This document shows, one piece after another, positions 21,543 through 28,202 of a stretch of 28,438 bases of DNA. The notes beneath the pieces were generated by a model that did not search any database, was not told where the DNA came from, and saw only the letters and a list, made by a program, of their open reading frames with translations. Position numbers and translations under genes: made by a program. This DNA is from a virus, in the IMG/VR virus record IMGVR_UViG_3300048929_000150, positions 1-28,438 of that record; one strand, written 5' to 3'. Within the stretch, counting starts at the first letter, position 1, and each line of letters opens with the position of its first letter.

Positions 21543-23409
21543 TTATACTTTCCCAACCAGCTACGGCGTTGGTACGGCGACCGTCAGCAATGGTTCTGTG
21601 ACGGTCGCCGGGCAGGGCACTTCTTGGATGTCCGATGACCCGAAACTGTCGCCGTTACGCGCTGGCGATCTGTTTGGCACGCATGTCGGCATCGCTATTC
21701 GCATTGATGCCGTTGTCAGTGATACCGAACTTACACTTGCGCATGAGTGGCCGGGTGACAGCCAGACAGCTGCTCCCTACGAAATTCAATTGACACCCCG
21801 CATCGTCGGTGCGCAGGAGGCGACTCGTCGCCTGTTAATGTCGTTGGCGAATGGTAACATTGAGGCCTTTGCAGCGCTTGCTGGCGGATCTGATCTTATC
21901 CCGATCTTCACCGGCGTAGGCACTATGTCGACCGTCACGCGCACATCGCTAATCAATGGCGTGGATTATGATGTCCTGGTCGATGATCTTGCCGGTCGCG
22001 CAGCTTACGATGCAGAGGAAGCTGGTTTTGCGGTTCTCGTCGCCGATATCGGCGATGGGCGTTCGGCGCTCTACACCAAGCGGACAAACGACACCGGTGA
22101 CTGGACGGATCCTGCTTACATCACCGGCGCAACCGGTGAAACCGGACCTTACACAGATATAACGTTTGCTCCGGTTCAGACGCTTCCGCCTGGCTCTGAC
22201 GTCACGATGAATGTCACGCCGAACGGGGATGGCGCCGTCACTATAACCTTTGGGTTGCCAGTAGGTGTGCCCGGAGACATGGAGGGACCAAACGGCGCGA
22301 CGGATGGTGGCCGACCTGCTTTTGATGGTCCTTCCGGCAAGAAGTTAAAACAGGCGGTAATCACCGCATTGGAGACTACGTTCAACAACACTGTTGCTGG
22401 ACTGAAAGACAATCCTGCCAATGTACAGGATGCCATTGATGTGCTCGCCACATCGCCATCTGGTGGTGCGAACGATGCAATCTTTGCAATCGAGATTGCA
22501 GACTTGAAAGGCCAGCGGCTCGGCATGGTTGGTGGCGTCGCGGACGCTTTTGATGATGAGACGGGCGTCTTGAATAAGACGAATGCTGTTTATGATGCCG
22601 CTAACGATTGGTATTTGCCAACCACGACCGGTGGATCGAATCAAATACCCGCTATGACGGCAGCAACGACAGCGGGCGTCACGATGACCGCCAGCAACAC
22701 CAACACCGGTGCTGGCTTCCAGGTGTGGTATGCTGGTGACAGAAACAACGCCACCTCGTGGATCACGAACAACAACGTAACGTCGGGTTGGCTGCAAGTT
22801 AACTTTGGCGCGTCTCCAAAGATAATCGGAAGCTATACGCTCCTAGGTCGATCTGGGTCAGTAAACCAATCGCCAAGGTCATGGGTTCTCGAAGGGTCAA
22901 ATGACGCTTCTTCATGGACACCATTGGATTCTAGAGCGGATGTAACCAATTGGATTGACGGTCAGGCGCAAACCTTCCTTATTCTAAGCCCCGCATCCTA
23001 CCAGTATTACCGCGTAAATGTTTCCGCCGTTCAAAGTGGCGGCATCGCTATTGGCATTGGTGAACTCACGCTGAACACCGTGGGAACGCCAGACAACATG
23101 ACGCTCGTATCGGTGGCTTATCCATCAACTGCGCAACCATCATCAGGAAGGTTGGCACTCCAGATACAAGGCGCAGATGCGTTCACAATCAACGTTGATT
23201 TGATCGGCGAGTTCTCCCGAGACAATGGCACGACTTGGACAGCAGCGGTCCTTTCCTTGTCGAATAGCTTCTCAGGCATTCGAATGTTTGAGGCTAGTGA
23301 GATTGACATATCTGCGCAGCCGTCTGGCTCAAACGTGAAATGGCGCGTCCGGACTGCAAACAACAAGAACATTACCGTTTCGGGTGTCGTCGCCCAGTGG
23401 AAGGATTGA
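21535..23409 (+). CDS. tail fibre with F5/8-type C (discoidin) domain
   Basis: This 624-residue protein starts at ATG 21535, with GGAG 7 nt upstream; an in-frame start at 21520 is rejected. Residues 1-90 are a typical fibre attachment module (DYTFPTSYGVGTATVSNGSV). A short collagen-like triplet run, GATGETGP, is at 198-205. Residues 265-305 resemble a helical neck. Residues 372-515 form an F5/8-type C/discoidin fold with SWITNNNVTSGWLQVNFG, SPRSWVLEGSNDASSW and YYRVNVSA. Such domains bind glycans. The last 100 residues are another beta domain. It is likely the receptor-binding fibre, with lipopolysaccharide or capsule as plausible ligand. Confidence 0.85.
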   Translation: MADYTFPTSYGVGTATVSNGSVTVAGQGTSWMSDDPKLSPLRAGDLFGTHVGIAIRIDAVVSDTELTLAHEWPGDSQTAAPYEIQLTPRIVGAQEATRRLLMSLANGNIEAFAALAGGSDLIPIFTGVGTMSTVTRTSLINGVDYDVLVDDLAGRAAYDAEEAGFAVLVADIGDGRSALYTKRTNDTGDWTDPAYITGATGETGPYTDITFAPVQTLPPGSDVTMNVTPNGDGAVTITFGLPVGVPGDMEGPNGATDGGRPAFDGPSGKKLKQAVITALETTFNNTVAGLKDNPANVQDAIDVLATSPSGGANDAIFAIEIADLKGQRLGMVGGVADAFDDETGVLNKTNAVYDAANDWYLPTTTGGSNQIPAMTAATTAGVTMTASNTNTGAGFQVWYAGDRNNATSWITNNNVTSGWLQVNFGASPKIIGSYTLLGRSGSVNQSPRSWVLEGSNDASSWTPLDSRADVTNWIDGQAQTFLILSPASYQYYRVNVSAVQSGGIAIGIGELTLNTVGTPDNMTLVSVAYPSTAQPSSGRLALQIQGADAFTINVDLIGEFSRDNGTTWTAAVLSLSNSFSGIRMFEASEIDISAQPSGSNVKWRVRTANNKNITVSGVVAQWKD

Positions 23410-23411
23410 CC

Positions 23412-23723
23412 ATGGCTCCAAGAACATTTGGTGTTCGTGCCGAAACGCCGACTGAAACCGACTACGAAGCAGCCATTCAGGCGATGGTGGATACCACAGC
23501 AACTGAAAGGAAGTTTCGCGACGGCGTAACAATGGCTTCATATGTCAATTCGACCAACCCGCAATGGGCGGCAGAAGCGATTGCCTTCGTTGCGTGGCGC
23601 GATGGGGTGTGGGCCTACGCTTATGCAGAGCTCGAACAGGTCAAGACCGGGCAACGGCCGCAGCCAACCGTCGAAGATTTTTTGGCTGAGATAGAGCCTA
23701 TCGACTGGCCAGCCGAAATCTAA
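23412..23723 (+). CDS. small fibre-associated protein (XkdW-like region)
   Basis: This 103-residue protein begins at ATG 23412 with AAGGA 7 nt upstream; a start at 23340 would overlap the fibre gene. It contains AIAFVAWRDGVWAYAYAELEQV and the ending PTVEDFLAEIEPIDWPAEI, as in small proteins that follow phage fibre genes (XkdW-like or fibre assembly). It probably helps fold or attach the fibre encoded just upstream. Its TAA overlaps the stop of a minus-strand gene by 4 nt in all. Confidence 0.7.
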   Translation: MAPRTFGVRAETPTETDYEAAIQAMVDTTATERKFRDGVTMASYVNSTNPQWAAEAIAFVAWRDGVWAYAYAELEQVKTGQRPQPTVEDFLAEIEPIDWPAEI

Positions 23724-24064
23724 TCGCATGGAAAGGCATCTATGAGAGCCTTGAGCACAACGTAGCCTATTTCGTTGGGTTTCCGGTCTGCATCCGCTGG
23801 GTGGTTTTCTACGTACTTACGAAGAATTGAAACATGCTGATCGGGAGTGATACCCAACTTCGAGGGAGCGCAATACGCCTTGGTGCCATGTCGCACCGAA
23901 AAGTAAGTGTTAGACCAACCTATTCCTTCGGCAATTGAAGCTACTCGGATTCTGACTAGCTCTTCATCGTAGTCGCCAGTCAGCATACTGCCAACGGTGT
24001 CTGCGTGACTTTGATTTGGCAGTGTGATGAGTAACGCTGCGAAAATCCATCCAAAACGTTGCAA
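23720..24064 (-). CDS. Rap1a/Tai-like periplasmic immunity protein (moron)
   Basis: This 114-residue protein is encoded against the direction of the tail genes. I choose the TTG at 24064 because AGGGGG lies 5 nt upstream and the product then begins with a clean signal peptide (residues 1-21, QRFGWIFAALLITLPNQSHA). The mature part ends in the Rap1a/Tai pattern: YCAPSKLGITPDQHVSILRK, YVENHP, then VVLKALIDAFPC, with C65 and C113 likely disulfide-bonded. Characterised members neutralise type VI secretion peptidoglycan amidases in the periplasm. Here it lies next to the lysis genes. It may protect the lysogen's cell wall or block rival phages, which is inference. Confidence 0.82.
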   Translation of the reverse strand: MQRFGWIFAALLITLPNQSHADTVGSMLTGDYDEELVRIRVASIAEGIGWSNTYFSVRHGTKAYCAPSKLGITPDQHVSILRKYVENHPADADRKPNEIGYVVLKALIDAFPCD

Positions 24065-24087
24065 GCTAGCCCCCTGAGCATTCTGGC

Positions 24088-24116
24088 AACATAGATTACA
24101 GGACTTCAAAACACAA
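24088..24116 (-). promoter_or_regulatory. possible promoter of the immunity-like gene
   Basis: On the minus strand, TTGTGT (24116-24111) and TATGTT (24093-24088) are 17 bp apart in an AT-rich stretch, placing a start site just before the AGGGGG ribosome site. The -35 match is weak, so this is only a candidate, but independent expression would suit a moron. Confidence 0.35.
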
Positions 24117-24182
24117 AAATAGTCCGCTGAGAACACCGCGCTTATCGCAGCAATTCCACTTCATCCAAAAACTAGGAAACCA

Positions 24183-24398
24183 ATGCTCATCCACAACTGG
24201 CGGCAGGTGCTTAAGCGCGCCTGGTCTGTCCGCCTCATTGTGCTTGCCGCGGTACTCACCGGCGTCGAGGCAATGCTTCCATTTATCGCGCTACCGGTTC
24301 CTCCCGGGCTGTTTGCCTGGCTCACGCTTGCCGTGACCGCAGGGGCATTCGTGGCGCGCTTCCTTGCTCAAAAGGAGGGCAGTGATGCCAATCAATAA
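24183..24398 (+). CDS. holin-like membrane protein
   Basis: This 71-residue protein has two transmembrane segments, about residues 17-37 (RLIVLAAVLTGVEAMLPFIA) and 42-63 (GLFAWLTLAVTAGAFVARFL), with a basic N-terminus and a polar C-terminus. It is followed by an SAR-type endolysin gene that it overlaps by 14 nt. With an SAR endolysin a small pore that collapses membrane potential is sufficient. Proteins like this are found directly before the endolysin in related Rhizobiales phages. AGGAAA serves as ribosome site. Confidence 0.78.
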   Translation: MLIHNWRQVLKRAWSVRLIVLAAVLTGVEAMLPFIALPVPPGLFAWLTLAVTAGAFVARFLAQKEGSDANQ

Positions 24399-25014
24399 AA
24401 TCGTCGCCACGAAGCGCGGGAAGGCGGCTATTGCAGCTGCTCTAATCGCTGCAGCAGCTGGCGGCTGGCAGTCCCACAAGGACACAAGCGAACGCGTGCT
24501 GCCACCTGCCGTCATTCTCGCGACGGATGCACTGATCCTTCCTTGGGAGGGTATGGTGTTGACATCTCACTGGGACAGGTTCGCGAAGATCTACGACATC
24601 TGCGCTGGCATCACTCGGATCAATGGCAAGCCTGTTGGTCCGAACATGCGTTTTACCCGCACTCAGTGCGAGGAAATGACACGCGAGCAGATCTACAACG
24701 ACTATTACCTGCCGCTTGTGAAAGCCGTTCCTGGCTACACAAGTTTCCCGATCGGTGTGCAGGCAGCAATGCTGTCTGGCGCTTATAATTTCGGGGTTGG
24801 ATCTATTGCATCCCGAAAGGGCATGGCTGGCTCGACCGCGACCAGATTGCACATGGCTGGCCAGCACTGGAAGGGCTGCGAAGCCCAGACGGCTTGGAAC
24901 AAAGCTGGCGGGCAGGTCGTGCAGGGTTTGGTGAAGCGCCGCGAGATGGGCGACGCGCAGCGCAAGGGCGAGGCAGAAATCTGCGTTTCTGGCCTCAAGG
25001 ATGGCCAGCGATGA
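24385..25014 (+). CDS. SAR endolysin, GH24-type lysozyme
   Basis: This 209-residue protein is translated from ATG 24385, with AAGGAGG (24372-24378) upstream. Residues 12-28 (GKAAIAAALIAAAAGGW) are a weakly hydrophobic, Ala/Gly-rich signal-anchor-release segment. The lysozyme core shows E55 in PWEGM and D64 in HWDRF, matching the GH24 Glu-x8-Asp spacing. Cysteines at 73 and 95 are typical of the rhizobial subgroup. The residue aligned with T4 Thr26 appears to be D71 (IYDICAGIT). It cuts peptidoglycan glycan strands after release from the membrane. It overlaps the spanin gene by ATGA. Confidence 0.88.
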   Translation: MPINKIVATKRGKAAIAAALIAAAAGGWQSHKDTSERVLPPAVILATDALILPWEGMVLTSHWDRFAKIYDICAGITRINGKPVGPNMRFTRTQCEEMTREQIYNDYYLPLVKAVPGYTSFPIGVQAAMLSGAYNFGVGSIASRKGMAGSTATRLHMAGQHWKGCEAQTAWNKAGGQVVQGLVKRREMGDAQRKGEAEICVSGLKDGQR

Positions 25015-25379
25015 GCATCTTCCTCAGCAAGCCAGCCTTTTATCTCTACGGCGTGATCGCCGCTGCGGTGCTTCTGTGGGCCGTGCATACGCACATCTAC
25101 AACAGCGGCTATGACGACGCCGTTCTGGTGAAGGACGCAGAGATAGCCGAACTGAAGAGGGCGGTCACAGAAGCCCGCAACGCCGAGGTTGAGCGGCAAG
25201 ACGCCGCCAACAATGCCGCCAAGCTCCGCGAGGCGCAACGCATCGCCGAGATGCAGGCCGAAAACGAACTACTTCAATCTCAAATCGAGGAGCTGGGGCG
25301 TGAAGCTGACCAAGATCCTGATGCTGGTCGCGTTGTGCTTGGTGCTCCCAGCGTGCAGCGCATTAACAAGATCCGATAA
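25011..25379 (+). CDS. Rz: inner-membrane spanin (Rz-like)
   Basis: This 122-residue protein starts at ATG 25011, overlapping the endolysin stop. A single N-terminal membrane anchor at residues 9-24 (FYLYGVIAAAVLLWAV) is followed by a long charged coiled coil (about 38-105). This is the i-spanin layout, bridging the periplasm with its outer-membrane partner to fuse membranes at the end of lysis. The partner gene starts inside it in another frame. Confidence 0.85.
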   Translation: MSIFLSKPAFYLYGVIAAAVLLWAVHTHIYNSGYDDAVLVKDAEIAELKRAVTEARNAEVERQDAANNAAKLREAQRIAEMQAENELLQSQIEELGREADQDPDAGRVVLGAPSVQRINKIR

Positions 25380-25602
25380 GGTAGCGGTCCCGCCACCTCC
25401 ACCACGTCTGACAAAGCCAGACACCATTCTGCTGGAGCAATGCAAAGGCCCGACGGACTTGGGCAACGACCCACTTTCGCAGACCCGTCTGGAAAAGCTT
25501 TGGATCACTGATCGTGAGCGGTTGGTGTCATGCCTACGAAAGCACCTGGCGCTGCGTGATTTTTACGAACAACGCGACAATGGCCTGCGAGGTACGAAAT
25601 GA
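25300..25602 (+). CDS. Rz1: outer-membrane spanin lipoprotein (Rz1-like)
   Basis: This 100-residue lipoprotein most likely starts at GTG 25300, with GAGGAG (25287-25292) 7 nt upstream; an in-frame ATG at 25321 is a weaker alternative. The signal peptide ends in the lipobox LPAC, putting the lipidated Cys at 19. A proline run (VPPPPPRLTKP) follows, as in other Rz1 proteins. The start lies in the i-spanin gene in another frame and the rest extends beyond it, the nested/extended arrangement known from lambda-type spanins. Mature size (about 80 residues) is longer than lambda Rz1. Its TGA is part of an 11-bp repeat. Confidence 0.85.
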   Translation: MKLTKILMLVALCLVLPACSALTRSDKVAVPPPPPRLTKPDTILLEQCKGPTDLGNDPLSQTRLEKLWITDRERLVSCLRKHLALRDFYEQRDNGLRGTK

Positions 25603-25608
25603 CCGGCC
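25598..25608 (+). repeat. direct repeat, left copy (AATGACCGGCC)
   Basis: AATGACCGGCC here includes the Rz1 stop and an ATG. The same 11 bp recur at 25918-25928, exactly 320 bp away, flanking the minus-strand zinc-ribbon gene. Confidence 0.8.
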
Positions 25609-25649
25609 TGACACTAAGGGTTGACGCCAACCAAGCCCATGAGACTATT

Positions 25650-25865
25650 TCAGCGCTTGCCGATGCGACTGAGCTTTTTCCTCAACTTGGCGATGCTATC
25701 CTCCGCCTGCTTGATGCCGGAGAGGAGCTTTTCCTTCTCCATCCTGACGACACTGTTGCAGCCTTCGCAGGTGAAGTCGTCGTGAGCCTTTATCCAAGCG
25801 ACCGTTTTCTCAGTCTTGTGTCCGCATTTCGGGCACGGGAGCCCAAGTGTTTGCTTTTCGAACAT
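25650..25865 (-). CDS. zinc-ribbon protein (moron)
   Basis: This 71-residue protein is encoded on the minus strand. It begins MFEKQTLGLPCPKCGHKTEK and has two Cys pairs, C11/C14 (CPKCG) and C33/C36 (CEGC), that bind zinc. A charged helix with coiled-coil tendency follows (about 42-68). The start at 25865 has a G-rich ribosome region (GGGGGG). Similar small zinc-ribbon proteins are frequent, uncharacterised, in alphaproteobacteria. It occupies the insertion between two 11-bp repeats. The overlapping + strand frame (25599-25922) lacks any recognisable domain and is considered a by-product. A nucleic-acid or protein-binding role is inferred only from the fold. Confidence 0.78.
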   Translation of the reverse strand: MFEKQTLGLPCPKCGHKTEKTVAWIKAHDDFTCEGCNSVVRMEKEKLLSGIKQAEDSIAKLRKKLSRIGKR

Positions 25866-25917
25866 TTCATCCCCCCGGTTGAATTGCAGCATAGCAACAC
25901 AACTCGGGATCATGTGC

Positions 25918-25928
25918 AATGACCGGCC
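25918..25928 (+). repeat. direct repeat, right copy (AATGACCGGCC)
   Basis: This is the second copy of the 11-bp repeat. It carries the ATG of the following membrane gene. If the 320 bp between equivalent points of the two copies were removed, the Rz1 stop would overlap this start in the ATGA manner seen throughout the operon. Confidence 0.8.
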
Positions 25929-26263
25929 CAGAAATCATGGCGGTCATCGGTTGTTTCGTGACGCTGTTCGGCTTTCTGTTCGGCCTTTGGAAGTATGTGG
26001 ACGCCAAGATCAACACCGCCAAGTCAGAAGCTGCTGGCGCCGCAGCCGCTGCATCAGCAATGGCCGCACTGTCTCGTGAAGAGCTTGCCGCGCACAGGCT
26101 GCATGTAGCCGAGCATTATGTCTCCAAGCAGGGACACCGCGAAAGCACCGAGCAAATCATGGAGGCGATTGGCGGCGTGAAAAGTGCCGTTGAGGCCATG
26201 ACGCTGCGCATTGATCGCGTCGTTGAAGGCCAGCCCAAGGCGCGAACAACCCGCGCAAACTAA
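25919..26263 (+). CDS. membrane-anchored coiled-coil protein (XhlA-like)
   Basis: This 114-residue protein has one membrane segment at residues 6-25 (IMAVIGCFVTLFGFLFGLWK). An Ala-rich helix and a C-terminal helix (REELAAHRLHVAEHYVSKQG to MTLRIDRVVE) follow. The order resembles XhlA/BhlA-type accessory lysis proteins, and the location after the spanins agrees. It may assist the holin. It ends in a disordered basic tail (KARTTRAN). The start lies in the right copy of the 11-bp repeat. Confidence 0.72.
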   Translation: MTGPEIMAVIGCFVTLFGFLFGLWKYVDAKINTAKSEAAGAAAAASAMAALSREELAAHRLHVAEHYVSKQGHRESTEQIMEAIGGVKSAVEAMTLRIDRVVEGQPKARTTRAN

Positions 26264-26288
26264 CCCTAAAAATCTCCGGAGTATTCCC

Positions 26289-26603
26289 ATGGCTTTTCCA
26301 GCCTTCACAGTTACCGCTGCTTATGCCGGCTCGCTCGTTGCACGTGACAAATCCCAGTCTATCCTTGGCAAGCTTGTTTGGCAGGAGGCGCCATCGTCTG
26401 GCGTGGCATCCACAAACGTCGCGCCGCCAATCAGCGACGGCGCTGGGCAGGCGGTGTTCCGCGTTCGCGCGTCTGCGGATTCTTGGCTGTCGTATGGCCG
26501 TAATCCAAACTCTGCCGGTCCTGTACGCGTACCAATACCAGCAAACACCGACGTCGACGTTTATCCGGATGCTGGCGACTCCTTCATGTGGCAGGCCGCG
26601 TAA
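26289..26603 (+). CDS. small beta-rich phage protein of unknown function
   Basis: This 104-residue protein starts at ATG 26289 with GGAG (26278-26281) 7 nt upstream; a start at 26211 lies inside the previous gene. It is predicted to be all-beta, with ASADSWLSYGRNPNSAGPVR and the ending DVDVYPDAGDSFMWQAA, a pattern I know from small structural proteins of Rhizobiales phages. Its TAA overlaps the next ATG (TAATG), so it is probably made together with the deacetylase-like protein, perhaps as its virion adaptor. Confidence 0.68.
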   Translation: MAFPAFTVTAAYAGSLVARDKSQSILGKLVWQEAPSSGVASTNVAPPISDGAGQAVFRVRASADSWLSYGRNPNSAGPVRVPIPANTDVDVYPDAGDSFMWQAA

Positions 26604-28111
26604 TGGCAGGCCTTAAGACAAGTTTGAGAATGGGGGTGGCTTTGCCGCCCCTTATTTCTTTGGGTGGCACCCAAGATAAGGGCGGTGGGGTAGCGCCACA
26701 AGAGCCAACAGTCGGCAAGCTATTGGGCGGCTTCGCCAGTGTTGATGAGTGGGAAAACATCAGCAGCCATCAACGCTCATTGGGGAATGCGGTTTCACCT
26801 GGGCTGCATATGGTGAAGTTCGCAGGAACGGCAACTCGCACCAATGCCGGGACCAGAAAGACATTCAACGGCTACAACATGTCCGAGGTTGGAACTGTTG
26901 CTTTCCTTACTGACCTCGGTGATGACTTCGACAAGCAGTCATACGCGTCTGTTTCAATGAAGGCGCAGATCAACGGTAGCGGCTCGCAGTACACGATCGC
27001 TTCCAAGACAGGATTGGCGACAGATACCAGCAACCCCATAACTAAACGAACTGGAAGGTTTTGGACCTCCGGGCGTACCAGCACACAGGCAGTAATCGAC
27101 GCGGGAGTTGGCAACCACCGTTTCATCGTTGATAGCACGCAACAGAATGGACCTAAGACCGGGGATATCAGCTTTGGCCGTATCTATTCCGGAGTAGGCG
27201 GCAAAGGCGCGCACCTCTTCCGATTTGATGACGCGAAGGTTGAAGCATACACAATCTTTTTCCCTATCATGCAGGCAAGGGGTATTGTCGGAGAGTTGCA
27301 TCTGGTTCCTGAGAACGTAGGAACTGCGGGTCATCTTACCGTAGCGATGATACTTGAAATGATCGCGGCTGGCTGGTCCGTGCAGATGAACGGCACTACT
27401 AACGATCAGGCGATGACATCTCGCAATTCAATTGATGACTGCATTCTTGAGTTGAAAGATATCCGGCAGTGGATTGTTCAGACATTCAACGTTCCTGAGC
27501 CTATTGCCTTCAATTACCCATTTGGCTCCAAATGCTCTGTCGGCGCGCAGGTAAACCTTATCGTGACGACCCTTGGCAACGCCGTCTCTGTACCGTCAAC
27601 GGCGGGCATCGTTCAGGGCATGAGGTTCCTTTGCTACGGCGTTGAAGATGTGACGCGGGTTCTCGCCGTTGATGCGGGCAACAACACCGTAACCTTGGAT
27701 AAGCCGGTGCTCACTCCGGTTACCGGTATTGATGGTAGGTTCATCAACGATAGCGGAACGTTCCACGGGGCCAAACTTCAAAACAGGCTTCTGTCGGAAG
27801 GGTTTAATTGGGGTTGGACAACCGCTCCCGGTGCGCTCTTCCTGCAGTACGGCATCGAGAACTATGACACGATCCAAGCGAACTGCAACACTTGGACGCA
27901 AACCCAGTCATATGCGGCTTTCGCTACTACAGCTACCGGCGTATTGGCTGGCAACGTGGTAGCTTGGTATATCCACCAGTACTCCGGCCCAGAACTACCT
28001 GCGATAATGGATCATGTGAAGGCAGACGTCGATGCCGGTCGCGCTTATGTAGCTACCACGCCAATACTTGAGCGTCTTCACAGGAACGCTAGACCGCCGT
28101 TGGCGGCGTAG
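26603..28111 (+). CDS. polysaccharide-deacetylase-like (NodB fold) protein, probably degenerate
   Basis: This 502-residue protein starts at ATG 26603. Residues 35-195 look like a beta-sandwich (binding or attachment). From 203 it follows the NodB homology order: HLFRFDDAKVEAY (D209, D210), a motif-2 position reading QMNGTTND (N263, N267 where the metal-binding His-x3-His is expected) and a motif-3 FNYPFG (303-308). It ends with the family's C-terminal VVAWYIHQYS and RAYVATTPILERL. About residues 322-385 are an inserted beta module (AVSVPSTAGIVQGM). Active enzymes remove N- or O-acetyl groups from glycans. The His loss suggests glycan binding without normal catalysis. It is probably a spike or receptor-related protein. 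Confidence 0.8.
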   Translation: MAGLKTSLRMGVALPPLISLGGTQDKGGGVAPQEPTVGKLLGGFASVDEWENISSHQRSLGNAVSPGLHMVKFAGTATRTNAGTRKTFNGYNMSEVGTVAFLTDLGDDFDKQSYASVSMKAQINGSGSQYTIASKTGLATDTSNPITKRTGRFWTSGRTSTQAVIDAGVGNHRFIVDSTQQNGPKTGDISFGRIYSGVGGKGAHLFRFDDAKVEAYTIFFPIMQARGIVGELHLVPENVGTAGHLTVAMILEMIAAGWSVQMNGTTNDQAMTSRNSIDDCILELKDIRQWIVQTFNVPEPIAFNYPFGSKCSVGAQVNLIVTTLGNAVSVPSTAGIVQGMRFLCYGVEDVTRVLAVDAGNNTVTLDKPVLTPVTGIDGRFINDSGTFHGAKLQNRLLSEGFNWGWTTAPGALFLQYGIENYDTIQANCNTWTQTQSYAAFATTATGVLAGNVVAWYIHQYSGPELPAIMDHVKADVDAGRAYVATTPILERLHRNARPPLAA

Positions 28112-28202
28112 TGGCTTCATCACTAACTTGGGGTTATCATCATTGCCGGTAGCATTTTGTCAGGTCATATCTCTATGAGTCTCATTTTTGGGAGCAAATT
28201 AA

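Noticed and set aside
24065-24136. Upstream ATG extension of the Rap1a-like gene
   Set aside because: It would put 24 residues before the signal peptide and has no ribosome site as good as the AGGGGG before TTG 24064.
25599-25922. 107-codon + strand frame between Rz1 and the membrane coiled-coil gene
   Set aside because: It has ATGA overlaps at both ends but these are explained by the 11-bp direct repeat. The minus strand here encodes a clear zinc ribbon with two Cys pairs, while the + frame has no recognisable domain.
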